DNA from: Polyporus tsugae
Taxonomy: Eukaryota; Basidiomycota; Agaricomycetes; Polyporales; Polyporaceae
Assembly: GCA_024305745.1 (NCBI GenBank)
Contig: JAHRBS010000010.1
Span: 689,501-753,500, forward strand
Length of the DNA stretch: 64,000 nt
Direction of reading: 5' to 3'
Shown in pieces: positions 19,049-29,742 of this stretch. The first letter of the stretch is position 1, and each line of letters begins with the position of its first letter. A model generated the notes under the pieces. It ran no database searches. It saw nothing but the letters and a program-made list of their open reading frames with translations, and had not been told where the DNA came from. The translations under genes and the position numbers were made by a program.

Positions 19049-21056
19049 ATGCCCACAAGCTACCAACCCCTGTCCTACCACTACCCATCCCCCTGGCGTG
19101 CCGCATCTCTGCTGCACCACTCCCAGCTTTCACCCGCACCAACGTCAATGACAACCTCGCTATCATCGAGACCAAGGCCCACGCCATCCTCAAGCGCCTC
19201 CAAGCTGTCTTTTGACCGCAAGGTGCTACTCGACGACCTTCTGCACGGCCATCATCTAGCCATCCAATGCATTGGCGACCAACTCAAGTGGATCAGTGAC
19301 AACATCAACCACAACGGACCCAACTGGACCCGCAGTCAACAACAGGGCATTGACTGGTTCTGCAAGGAGTTTGGAAAGATAAAGTTTTCAGGTTTAGGAC
19401 AGCATTTCCCCAGAGTAGCCAATGCAATCGTCAAGTTAGATAAGTTTGGATACTTAGACTGGATCATCTTGTAGTCTCCCCTTTGGTACAACAACCCCTG
19501 GAGTTTGGAATACATCATGTCTTGCTTTGACGTTCTCTCAACGGATGCCTTTGGGCCTAATGAACCCAACACACCACCCAGTGGAGGAAACCCGCAAGAA
19601 ATGGAAACAACCCCCAACCCTGGAACCTATGCAATCACCAACAATCTGGGGATTTTAAGGTGTGGAGTACAACACACTTGAAGAGGCAATCTAAGCATCC
19701 GGTGTCTACTTCAAGATCAATGAGCTATATGTTGCCTGGCTCCTATCAATAATCAATGACATGGTCTGGAAGGATATCATCGGAGTTTACAACCAGATAG
19801 GGGACAAAGTATACGAGCACAGGAATGCAACGGTCATCGACATCCACAAACTCCAAGCCCAGCAAAAAAGATGTGTCACCCACACAAAGTTCCATGAGGC
19901 CATAGACGTCCTGGAATCCCACTGTCATGACTTGGAAACAGAGAATGATACACTCAAGGCCAAGAAGGAAGTCCTCAAGACCAAAATGGAGGTTCTCAAC
20001 AGCAACACCATGAGGCTTGTCAGTGTCATCAAGGAGTTGAAGACACAAGTCAACTCCCTCATCGCCCGCCCGACTGCAGGACCTACCCGCACATCCTCAG
20101 CAACTGTTTCATCTGGTAACACACACCGGCCCAGGATTGTGGACCCGCCCAGGTTTAAAGGCAAGAACCCGGACCTTACACTAGAACAATGGTTCCAGAA
20201 ACTCGGCATTTGGTTCCGGTACCAGAACATCATGGCAGACGAAGACAAGATCACCACCGCCCTGTTATTCTTGGAAGGAGGAGCCCAGTCATACATGGAC
20301 AACTACACTCAAAAAGCCGCAGACAACATTCACCTTGGATCATGGACCAGCTTCGTCGAAAGGCTCAAGAGCAGATACTAAGACCTGGCACCAGAAAAGT
20401 CAGCCCAGCAGTCTCTGGAGGAACTTTGCACCAAGTCCCACTCATCCATTGCCTTGTTTGTGGAGAACTTCCGCTGTTTTGCCATCAAGTCTGGTTACTC
20501 TGACGTGGAGCTCATTCATTGTATTGATGCTCAGTGCAAGGGCGATCTCCATACCACTATGATCACCCACCGCTCCTTGTCACCATTTACAATCCCTACA
20601 AAGTGGGAGAACTTCCTGGATTGGGTACTGGGGATTGAGATGAACTATCGAGGAAACAAGTACTACAAGGCTGCCTCTTCTTCAAGAGCTGCCAGAGATC
20701 CCGACACTATGGACATTGATGCAATGTGCAAGCCAGAGAAGCTCTCCAAGGAACAGGAAGACTGGTTGGCCAAGAAGATGTGCTTCCGGTGTGGCAAACA
20801 CCCATATAAGTCTGGCACCAAGTGTCGTAACCCGGTATACAAGGGCTACTATGAGCTCCCTGACTTCAAGGGCAAGGGTGTTGCACCAACCAAGATACGT
20901 GCTGTTGAGAAAGAAGCCAAGGCTGAAGACCAGGACAAAATGGAGTTTGTAGTCAACGTGCTCAAGGAGTTTGAACTCAGAGGCAAACAAGAGCACCAGG
21001 AGACCGCTGCACGGATCATCGAGACCAACAAGCAGGATTTTCTCCAGCAGATGTAA
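19049..21056 (+). pseudogene. Gag region of element A, broken
   Basis: The first part (19049-19474) encodes GQHFPRVANAIVKLDKFGYL and stops at a TAG. Coding resumes in another frame before 19761 and runs on with an apparent coiled-coil (HDLETENDTLKAKKEVLK) and a Ty3-type capsid segment (PPRFKGKNPDLTLEQWFQKL, LEGGAQSYMDNYTQKA). An in-frame TAA at 20379-20381 interrupts it where CAA (Gln) fits. The last part carries a Cys/His motif CFRCGKHPYKSGTKC, a variant of the CCHC knuckle. The protein would have coated element RNA; this copy cannot make it intact. The assignment of the 19049-19474 block to gag is less certain than the rest. Confidence 0.75.
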
Positions 21057-21181
21057 CGGGGACTGGCCGTAACATCTGATCCATATGTACTAGTAGTGTA
21101 AACCACCTAGAGGAGTCATTTGTACCCAAATTGAGTTATGTATATCTCGCTTTGTCACGCAGACAGCGACAGTCACTCAAT

Positions 21182-24100
21182 TTGAAACTCACCCTCAGGC
21201 AAGGTATGCATGAAATCCAGTCAGAAGGGCTCATGGACTGTGGAGCCTACTCGAGTTTTGCACACTATCAGTTTGTCCAGGAACACGGCCTAGAACTATG
21301 ACGCCTCTCATGAGAAATATGAGTATTCAATGCCGACGCAACAGAGAACAAGAAGGGCTTAATTACTCACTATGTGCGGTGCCTCATCACAATCGAGAAA
21401 CACACTAGTTGGCAGTCCTTCCTAGTCACAGACATAGGAAACCGGGACATCATCATTGGCATGACATTCCTCCGGGAACACAACCCTGAAGTCGACTAGA
21501 AGGCTGGTCAAGTAGAGTTTACACGGTGCCCTCACACTTGCCTACCTAGGTCAGTTTCAGTGCAGGAAGAGGAAGTACAAACAGTAGATGAACCCCGACT
21601 AGAGGAGTTTGCATGTGACAACTATGGCCAACTAGATCCTGAACCCTGGGATAGTGCGGAACAGTTCGTGCATTGGATACAGTTTTCTGATGACCCTGAT
21701 GCCCGCGCTCTGCAAACACGGATTGAGGAGAAGAAGGAAGGAACACCGGTGTCTGGGAGTCAAGATAAGGACTACTGGTCTAAACATGTACCAGCCTACT
21801 ACCACCAGTATGGCGATGTGTTTTCCAAGACAGCTTCAGAACAGATGCCAACTCGCAAGCCCTATGACCACCCCATCAAACTAGTGGAAGGCGCTGCACC
21901 GCCAAAGCCGGCAAAGCTCTACCCACTCAATCCACAAGAGCAGAACTCCCTGGATGGGTGGATTGACGAACAAGAAGCCAAGGGATACATTTGAAGGTCG
22001 AAAAGTCCAGCTGCAGCTCCTGTCTTCTTTGTCAAAAAGAAGGACAGCAGCCTACATTTAGTACAAGACTACCGGGCCCTCAACGCCGTCACAAAGAAGG
22101 ATAAGTTTCCCATACCACGAATCCCTGACCTTATTGATCGTTTGTCTCAGTCATCCATCTTCACCTCTCTGGACCTGAGGTGGGGGTACAACAATGTCCG
22201 TATACGAGAAGGAGACGAGGAGAAGGCAGCATTTATCACTCACTGTAGTCTGTACGAGCCAACAGTGATGACATTTGGTCTCTGTAATGCCCCAAGCACC
22301 TTCCAAGCTATGATGAATGAGATCCTCAAGGAGGAGATTGCTACGGGACATGTGGTAGTTTACATTGACAATATCCTCATCTTTACGGACAACCTCACAC
22401 TCCACCGGCAACTTACAGAACGGGTACTTCAGAAACTACGAGCAAATGACCTCTTTGTCAAGCCTGAAAAGTGCAAGTTTGAACAACAATCAGTCGAGTT
22501 CCTTGGGTTGATCATCTCAAAGGATTCCATCACCATGGACCCAACCAAGGTGGAAGGCGTGAAGAACTGGCCGACACCTATCAAAGTCAAGCATGTACAG
22601 GCTTTCCTCGGCCTTGCCAATTTCTACCGGTGTTTCATCAAGGACTTTTCAAAGATGGCTTGCCCGCTCACTATGCTCACTTGCAAGGACGCACCTTGGC
22701 AGTGGGGAGAGGATCAGGAAAATGCCTTCCAGAACCTCAAGACTGCCTTCACCACGGCTCCAATCCTGCAAATCCCCAATGACACTGCACCTTTCCGCCT
22801 GGAAACAGACTCATCCGACTTCGCCACTGGGGCAGTGCTGGAACAGTTGGGTGAAGACAAACTGTGGCACCCAGTAGCATTCTACTCCAAGTCCCTGAAT
22901 GAGCATGAACGCAATTATGAGATCTATGACAAGGAGCTACTGGCCATCATACATGCTTTGGAGGAATATTGCCACTACCTAGAAGGCCACCCTGAACCTG
23001 TCGAAATCTGGTCAGACCACCTCAACCTCACCTACTTCCGACAAGCTCAGAAGCATTGATTGAAGTCAAAACGGGAAAGGAACAAACTCCAGTGAGCTTG
23101 GCAACGGTCGTGCCGACCCTCTGTCCAGGAGGCCAGATCATGAGAAGGGGGTAAGCAGCGACAATGACGGTTGAACACTGCTGCAACCGGAGTTTTTTGC
23201 CATCAAAGCCATGTAAACCACCCACGCCTCTGAAGTTGATGACAAACAACTACTGGACAAGATCAAGAAGGTGCTCAAGGATGACACAATGACCAAAGAT
23301 TACAAGGCACTGCTCAATAGCGGCCCTCGGGAGTTTGGAAAGTCACTGCAAGAATGGAACTTCAAGAACGGCCTCCTGCTCTACAGGGGAAAGGTCTATG
23401 TCCCAAAGGACCAGGAACTACGACTGGAGTTACTCAAACTCCACCATGACACCACACTCGCTGGACACCCTGGCCAATGGAAGACCCAGGAACTTATCAG
23501 CCGCAACTACTGGTGGCCTGGAATGTCAGTCGATGTTAAGAAGTATGTCAAGGGGTGTGATACATGCCAATGGAACAAGGCCTCATGAAACCCTCCATTT
23601 GGCCTGCTACAGCCAAATGAAGTCCCAGCTGGACCATGGGAAATCTGGAGCATCAACCTCATCACCCAGCTACCTGAGTCCTGTGACAGACACGGCAACA
23701 TCTACACAGCCATTGCAGTAGTAGCAGACAGGCTAACCAAGCGAGCCCACTTCTTCACATGCGATGATCACTTTTCAGCCTCAGATGCGGCAGAGCTTGT
23801 CTACAAACACATACTCAAACATCATGGCCTACCCCAACAGATCATTTTAGATCGAGGAACACAGTTTGCCAGTGCGCTCTTCAAGGAGTTTTGTGGGAAG
23901 TTGGGCATCCGAGCCTCTATGTCGACAGCCTATCACCCCCAAACTGATGGTCAGACGGAACGAGTCAACCAGTCATTGGAACAGTACCTACGGATCTTCA
24001 CTGAACACTGTCCAGATGATTGGGCCTCCCTTCTATCCACTGCGGAGTTTTCCTACAACAATGCTGCACATGAGTCTACCGGCTTATCACCCTTCTTTGT

Positions 24101-24794
24101 AGAATATGGATACCACCCCAAGATGGTCCCAGATGTACAGGGAGAACTAGGTTTCCCAACCCTCGAAGACATCTTCCAGTACCGAATGGAAGCCCGGGAA
24201 CAAGCCCAAGCATCCCGAACCCTTGCTGCAGAACAAATGAAGTGGTACTACGACAAGCACAAGAGTGAAGTGCCATTCAAGGTTGGAGACAAAGTCCTCC
24301 TCAAGGGAAGGGACCTCAGGATCAAACAGCCATCAGCAAAGTTATCAGCAAAGAACTATGGGCCCTACAAAATTGTCAACCAAGTGGGGCCTGTTGACTT
24401 CCATCTTCAACTCCCAGCCAAGAACAAGGTTCACCCCATCTTCCATGCTTCCTAGCTCATCCCTTACTACAAGGATGAGATCGGCAACCGTAACCCCTCC
24501 AAGCCCTGAGCCATAGAGGTAGAAGGACATGACAAGTTTGAGGTTGAGAAGATCCTCGACTCCAAGACCTACTATGGATATGTCTGATACCTTGTGAAAT
24601 GGATTGGATACAATATCAGTGAAGCCACTTGGGAACCAGTACGGAACATCAAGCACTGCAAAGAACTACTTGATGAATTCCACACCTCACACCTGGACGC
24701 TGTCCAACCAATATCCCTCACCAACCCACAGCCAGTACAAGCTCAGTTTAACCGTCAAGTGTGGTACAATCGCTTCGCTGGAGCTCAGCCTTGA
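21182..24794 (+). pseudogene. Pol of element A: protease-RT-RNase H-integrase-chromodomain, many stops
   Basis: The frame at 21182-23059 holds a protease-like MDCGAYSSFA site, three TGA codons within 24 nt (21299, 21311, 21320), a TAG at 21497 and a TGA at 21992, then RT (FFVKKKDSSLHLVQDYRALN, SLDLRWGYNNV) and RNase H (LETDSSDFATGAV). The RT catalytic box is YIDN, not YIDD (Asn codon 22370-22372). After a scrambled 23060-23260 segment a second frame encodes the integrase zinc finger (LHHDTTLAGHP, CDTCQWNKAS), a core with WSINLITQLP (first catalytic Asp replaced by Asn, 23655-23657), LDRGTQFAS and YHPQTDGQTERVNQ, and a chromodomain (YLVKWIGYNISEATWEP). Further stops lie at 23586, 24453, and before and inside the chromodomain region. 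The copy is non-functional. Confidence 0.9.
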
Positions 24795-24805
24795 GGAGGG
24801 GGTAG

Positions 24806-25224
24806 TGTCACGGTTTTTTGCACCACATTTGGTACTGCAGTCACAGCCACCAACCCTAACCCAGGGATCACCCATTTCCAGACTCCATACTGGACAACTG
24901 ATCATTGTTATGTAATAGTGCTTACCTCTTTGTTCTCCTTTTGGACTGGCTCACCTGCCATCAGTACCCAAGCCTGCCCTGAATGCCAGGCAGTCTGTGC
25001 ACCTGTCATATATAGTATATAAGGGCTGTGTGTGGGCTCAGAGACCTTAGATTCTGTCTCTTGTTCACTCTCCCATCATCTGTAGGCAGCTTAACAGCCC
25101 CTGCCACCCTCTGCCTTCTAGTCTAGGCAATCTATTGTTCACTTCTGTCGTCACCCTCTGTGTGTCTCCATCAGTGAGCCCTTACCCTTTGTTTGTTTTG
25201 TGGCACAGTCGTTCAGCTGTGACA
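24806..25224 (+). repeat. 3' LTR of element A
   Basis: 419 bp, about 97% identical to 18303-18720 by eye: roughly ten substitutions, all transitions, and three one-base indels. Four of the substitutions involve a CpG in one copy and TpG or CpA in the other. It is followed by the CCCAG target duplication at 25225-25229. Confidence 0.95.
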
Positions 25225-25240
25225 CCCAGGGAGACCAACC

Positions 25241-26395
25241 ATGCATCCAAGTACTACCCGGGTGGGGACCGGGGGGTCAAGCGGTGTGCACCACACGCAC
25301 AGCGCACCCCCCTTGTACCTACCCCCCACACACATACTGGCTGACATGCCACTCGATGTGGCAAGGTTGGCCTTCACACACTACCCCCTAAAGGGTGGAC
25401 TGCCATATCGGCTCCGCTCTTGGGCACAAATCACGATGTTCGCGCGAATCACGCTCATCATCCCAGACAATAAATGGTACGCAATCCCCACCCTTGGGGA
25501 ACGTGTCTGCCAGGAGGTCAACAACACACAATCAATCATTGCTTTAATTGATGAGATTACAAACAAGATGGGCATTCCTGCCAAGCGCGTGTTCTGCCTC
25601 CTCCCATCTCTCTTTGCCGAGGTCCCCGTCCTCATGGCAATTTATAATACACACATGGAAACAAGCGAGAACATACTGGTGCACTTCCAGGGCACTCGCA
25701 CTTATCTCCGACACATCTCTGATTTCGAGGAGAAAGGTCACACACATGACCCGTGCGAAAGACCCGAAGTAATTGCGGTCAGCACTAGCCTAATCCCAGC
25801 CAGGTCGCTGTCCAAAACACACCCGTGGGACGAAGTCTATCTCCCCGCCGATTCAAACCGGGCCATCTGGACCCCCTTTTGGGAGTGGTTCAGTACTGGC
25901 CATGCATACAGATGTATCTTGTTGATCGCCCAACAGAACGCACGCCTCTTTGATGAGGTACCGGCCGATGATGGCAACAATCCCCAGAATGTCCCCAACA
26001 GCTGGCGACTATGGCCAAGTGTCCACAGTGACCTCAGCCCGCCTTGTTGGCTCACGGAACACCGGCTTCTTGCTGCAGTTCCACACAATTTAGAGTCTGG
26101 GCACTACATGTACAGACTTAATTCTTTCACAGACCTGTTCCATGGCAATGTCGTGGTTCGGCAATTTTATCACATGCTCTTGTCCTGCACATGCAAAGGC
26201 CAAGTCCACACACACCGCCACTGGCGCCATGCCCCAGTTGCACACCCGGAAGGCCCACCTCCCAACCGTGTGATTGGCTGCCAGCTCCCTGAGTGGCTGA
26301 TCTTACTTGATCCGGACAAACCACCACCGTCGGCGCTGTTCCCCCTCAGTGCCCTCCATCTGCGGGGACACCAAACCGTGGCAATGGAGTGGTGA
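25241..26395 (+). CDS. Orphan ORF, hypothetical protein
   Basis: A single uninterrupted ORF of 384 codons beginning 12 bp after the target duplication of element A. I do not recognise it. The first ~40 residues are low-complexity (Thr/Gly/His/Pro), so a start at the in-frame ATG of MPLDVARLAFTHYPLKG (about 25346) is as likely. It contains VPVLMAIYNTHMETSENILV, FWEWFSTGHAYRCILLIAQQ and PSVHSDLSPPCWLTEHRLLA; no membrane segment or known motif is evident. Its last codons (MEW and TGA) lie inside the arm of an inverted repeat (26371-26534), so the present C-terminus was probably created by that insertion. Because it touches the retrotransposon, its original promoter may have been separated from it. 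Confidence 0.35.
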   Translation: MHPSTTRVGTGGSSGVHHTHSAPPLYLPPTHILADMPLDVARLAFTHYPLKGGLPYRLRSWAQITMFARITLIIPDNKWYAIPTLGERVCQEVNNTQSIIALIDEITNKMGIPAKRVFCLLPSLFAEVPVLMAIYNTHMETSENILVHFQGTRTYLRHISDFEEKGHTHDPCERPEVIAVSTSLIPARSLSKTHPWDEVYLPADSNRAIWTPFWEWFSTGHAYRCILLIAQQNARLFDEVPADDGNNPQNVPNSWRLWPSVHSDLSPPCWLTEHRLLAAVPHNLESGHYMYRLNSFTDLFHGNVVVRQFYHMLLSCTCKGQVHTHRHWRHAPVAHPEGPPPNRVIGCQLPEWLILLDPDKPPPSALFPLSALHLRGHQTVAMEW

Positions 26396-26534
26396 TTGGC
26401 TGCAATGACAATGTAATGAATTCCCATGCATTTTGATGCATTGCAAACTTTTTGATGCATGGCAAACCTCGGATTGCATTGCAATCCAATAGAATTCCAT
26501 TGTAGTTGATCGCCACTCCATTGCCATGTTTTGG
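26371..26534. mobile_element. MITE-like inverted repeat
   Basis: The arms start CCAAAC at 26371 and, reading the other strand, CCAAAA at 26534. They share a perfect TGGCAATGGAGTGG (26379-26392 and 26513-26526) and continue with interrupted similarity for about 40 bp. The 80-bp centre carries two TTGATGCAT-type repeats. No clear target duplication. It looks like a short palindromic non-autonomous DNA element. Confidence 0.5.
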
Positions 26535-27360
26535 CGAAGTTGCTGATGTCACCCCTCCCTGCATGCTGCCGCCTGGTGCCGCGGCATGTAGCACACCCAC
26601 TGCCAACATTGTGCCCTGCATGCATCCTCCATTGGACCGCAGCGCGTCGATTGTCGACACAACTCACACGGACACCACATCCTGCATGCTCCCACCGATG
26701 GAGCACAGCGCGCTGATCGTCCATCTCGAACAACACCTGCGCCCCCTCATGCAGGTTCACCATCACACGCGCGGGCCCAAGGTGGGTAGAACAAAGAGAA
26801 ATTGTCCCCACCTGCGGACACCCGCTACAGGCATTGCCCAGGCAGACGAGCTTACAATACCCGCGTCTGACGCGGAGGCTCCACCCCCTGGTCCACAATC
26901 GTCGGGCCGGCAGTAAGACGGCAAATTACCGACCAGCCTCCCCTACCACTCCTGGCCTCCGGCCGTGGTCCTACCTGTGCACAAGCACATGCGTCAACCA
27001 AACGTAGGATAGCGGGAGACGCGCTGCTATTAGATACATAAGCTCCTCATGTATTACAGTACTGCCAACATCCTGAGATTATATAAATAAAAAATAAATA
27101 AAAAAAGACCTGACCGATGGGTCATGACCGTGACTTGACTCGTAACAACAGTCATTGACTGCCTCGCCGCCCCTTAAACCGGAGGGCCGCTGGTGACCGG
27201 TCCGAACATTCTTTCTAGTCCCTATCTAGCTGTCTACAGAATGGGTGTGTACCTCTATGATAACCAGTTCTGGGGCCGGAATGTGCGATCTTTCAAAGTT
27301 GGTGCATGAAACGGTGATTGTACATGGTGTCAGCCTGATACAAGTTTAGGATCACAACTA
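26535..27360. other. Boundary region with peptide-like tandem repeats, no firm gene
   Basis: A plus-strand ORF (26506-26916) contains three spaced copies of a CMLPP/CMHPP unit and is probably not a real gene. From 27080 a run of AATAAA-like sequence is followed by GACCTGACCGATGGG (27107-27121), which is also found at 18165-18179 on the other side of element A. After about 27,150 the composition becomes that of the gene-dense part. Confidence 0.4.
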
Positions 27361-29434
27361 CTATACAGCTTCCCTCCGCCGCGGCGTCGCTCTCAAGATA
27401 TCGTCAACGCTGTAATCAACGGGTTATTCTGCATCTTTTTCTTTAAACCAGACGGAAAAGCTTACCGGAGGATCATCTCAGCCGCCTCGCTGGCACTAAT
27501 CACTACCTGCCTCTTGAGTTTGTAGCTCTCCGTTACTCCCAGGGTTACCATGGACCCAACTGTGCCTTCATTCATGTCTGGACAAAGTCAAGTTATCGTT
27601 GCACCAACATTAAACACATTGCAACTTACCAAGCCCAGCGTCACTTTTGCCCTCATAGTGTGCGGCCCTCAGCTTCGCCACGAGGTCCGAAGAGTCATAA
27701 CCTGCGTTGTCGGCGAGAATGATCGGGATCATTCTCAACGCCCTCCCAAACGCCTCGGCAGCAATCGCCTTCTTGCCCTGAACTTTTCGAACCTCTTCTT
27801 CGACTGCACAGCTCATGAGCATCTCTGAACAACCCCCTCCAAGGACAATACGCGTCTCCTTGACGGTCTGCGACAGGACAGAGAGCGCATCGTGGAGTGA
27901 ACGGTCCGCTTCGTCGATCATCTGGTTTGTTGAACCACGCAGAACGACGGTGCACGCCTCGCCAGCTGCAACACCGGAGAACTTGATCAACTGACCGACA
28001 ACGTTGGATGAGTAACTGTTGCACGGAAATGGCATAAAAGAAAGAAATACCTTGTCCTCGCCAATCATGATCTCCTCGATCAGTTCACATCGTCCGAGTT
28101 TCACGAGCTCGGGATGATCGAACGTGCTAGCAATCTCACCTCCGGTGACGAGCGCAAGACGCTCTACGCCCTCGAAGTCCGCATGCTCGATCGTAAGGAT
28201 ACCCTTTTCAGCAAGGAGTGATTCGGGATAATTGTAGATGAGTTGACGGTTGACAAAACAGTTGATGCCGTGCGTCGCAATTGCGTCCACCTTGGCCTTC
28301 ATCTTCTCCTGCGGAAAGCATTCACTTTAGCGTTTCGCTACAGGAATTTCGAATAACAAACCTTCTCAGCACGCTCAAGCTCAGCTAGTTTGCCAGTGCT
28401 GTCGACCTTTATCCGAGCACCGAAGACCTTGATCTTATCGGTGTCCATAGCTTGGGAAACGGAAAGGTGAGCATCGCCAGTACAGACTGCATGGCGGCAA
28501 ACGTACAAGTGTTCGCGATGAGGATCTTGGCGTGCTCTAACCGTTTTGGACAATTGGTACCAATGGTCTTATCAAGGATGAAACCTGTTGCGGACTTGAG
28601 AGACTGTTAAGTTGTATCCTGGGAAAGTACTCGCACCTTCGTCCAAATAAGAGTCGGTCAGCTTGCCCCCAGCCCTCTTGATGATTTGGATGTGCTCGAG
28701 ATTTGTTGACCCCTGGGGAGGACCAGTTAGCAGAAGTAATTATGGAGATTGAAGACTTGGTTTCGTGCTAACCTTGAGCCGGAGTACAGCATCTACTGCG
28801 AGGTTGGCAAAATATTCCTTGTCCTGGGAGAGGACTTTTGAGGAAAGGGTGGTCCGCGCGATGTTGACGAGATCTTGCCTGAAACGAGCAGGGTCCATGC
28901 TGGACAAAAGAGATTGAAGGGTTTCGCTGAGGGGCTTATGGATGTGGAGGGGTGATACATACCTGTTATCCTTAGCGGCCTTTTCGAGTGCGCGGAGAGA
29001 CGCGGCACTCGCTATGCGGAAACCTTCGATGATGGTTTGCGGGTGAATCTTCTGAGCGATGAGCTTCTCGGCCTCCCTAAGGAGCTCCGCAGCCAAAACG
29101 CAAACACTTGTTGTCCCATCGCCGACTTCGTCGTCCTGAACTTTTGAGATGTTGACGAGAATCTTGGCGGCTGCATTGTCGAGCTGAATGGACTTGAGGA
29201 TTGTCGCACCATCGTTGGTAACGTTGATTTCGCCAGAGGACCCTGACTGGAGGATCTTGTTCATGCCCTTGGGGCCAAGGGTGGATTTGACGAGATCTCC
29301 CAGGGCGAGTGCGCCGACGAAGGAGGCAAGGCGTGCATTCTCTGCCTTCTCCTCAGTGGCCTGGAGGACGTATGAGAGAATGCGGACGAAAACGGGGTGG
29401 GAGGTACCTCAGCACCAAAAATGTTCATGGACAT
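27361..29434 (-). CDS. CCT2: T-complex protein 1 subunit beta (CCT2)
   Basis: Subunit of the cytosolic TRiC/CCT chaperonin that folds actin, tubulin and other proteins using ATP. Ten exons (29408-29434, 28963-29360, 28773-28899, 28637-28712, 28507-28584, 28362-28450, 28051-28308, 27630-27990, 27466-27559, 27361-27409) sum to 1,557 nt, 518 residues, the usual family length. The N-terminus reads [20 protein letters not shown]. The nucleotide site is visible in [21 protein letters not shown] and [29 protein letters not shown] and the C-terminal [18 protein letters not shown] are CCT-beta-like. I chose the first of two in-frame ATGs (29434, 29428). It is divergent from the O-mannosyltransferase gene with a 308-bp shared promoter. 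Confidence 0.95.
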
Positions 29435-29525
29435 TGAAACACAGACGGGCCACAGGGAGACGAGGACGGTGCAAATGAGACTCGGACTCCTTGTCCCCCG
29501 TCACCTCGAAGATCAATAGTGGGAT

Positions 29526-29548
29526 CACGTGGTGTGGCCTTTCACGTG
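29526..29548. promoter_or_regulatory. Paired CACGTG E-boxes in the CCT2/PMT divergent promoter
   Basis: Two CACGTG palindromes (29526-29531 and 29543-29548) lie 17 bp apart within the 308-bp gap between the CCT2 and O-mannosyltransferase start codons. CACGTG is the usual target of bHLH factors such as Cbf1/USF. Function in both directions is inferred from position only. Confidence 0.4.
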
Positions 29549-29742
29549 ACTGGGTCTGGCAGGGGAGGCACGCTGCGGCTGCGGGTCCACGTCGACCACC
29601 TCCTCGAGGCCTCCTCTGAGTCTCCGAGTCCGTCATCGACGACAACCAACTGCTCTTTCTGACATCCTTTCCCTCCTTTCCTTTCGTCCGAGGCTTTCTT
29701 CTGTCGACCCGTCCCCGGCTCTTTTCTCGAGCTGCATAGACA

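Larger units (their letters stand above)
18303..25224 (+). mobile_element. Full-length Ty3/gypsy chromodomain retrotransposon, degenerate (element A)
   Basis: The element spans 6,922 bp with two LTRs of 418 and 419 bp (TGTCA...TGACA) and a perfect 5-bp target duplication CCCAG at 18298-18302 and 25225-25229. The order is LTR, primer-binding site, gag, protease, RT, RNase H, integrase, chromodomain, purine tract GAGGAGGGGGTAG, LTR, typical of a chromovirus. The LTRs differ by only about ten substitutions, so the insertion is fairly recent, yet gag and pol carry many stops and at least two frame changes. All LTR substitutions I count are transitions. It differs in sequence from element B, so the window holds two lineages. 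Confidence 0.95.

Noticed and set aside
26170..26898. Minus-strand ORF of 242 codons over the MITE-like repeat
   Set aside because: It is Trp/Cys/His-rich, runs through the inverted repeat and opposes the ORF 25241-26395; it looks like a shadow frame.
27991..28050. A shorter 35-nt intron ending at AACAG inside CCT2
   Set aside because: It would break the frame; the 60-nt intron ending GGTCAG joins GEDK to LIKFSGV as in other CCT-beta proteins and makes the gene sum to 519 codons.
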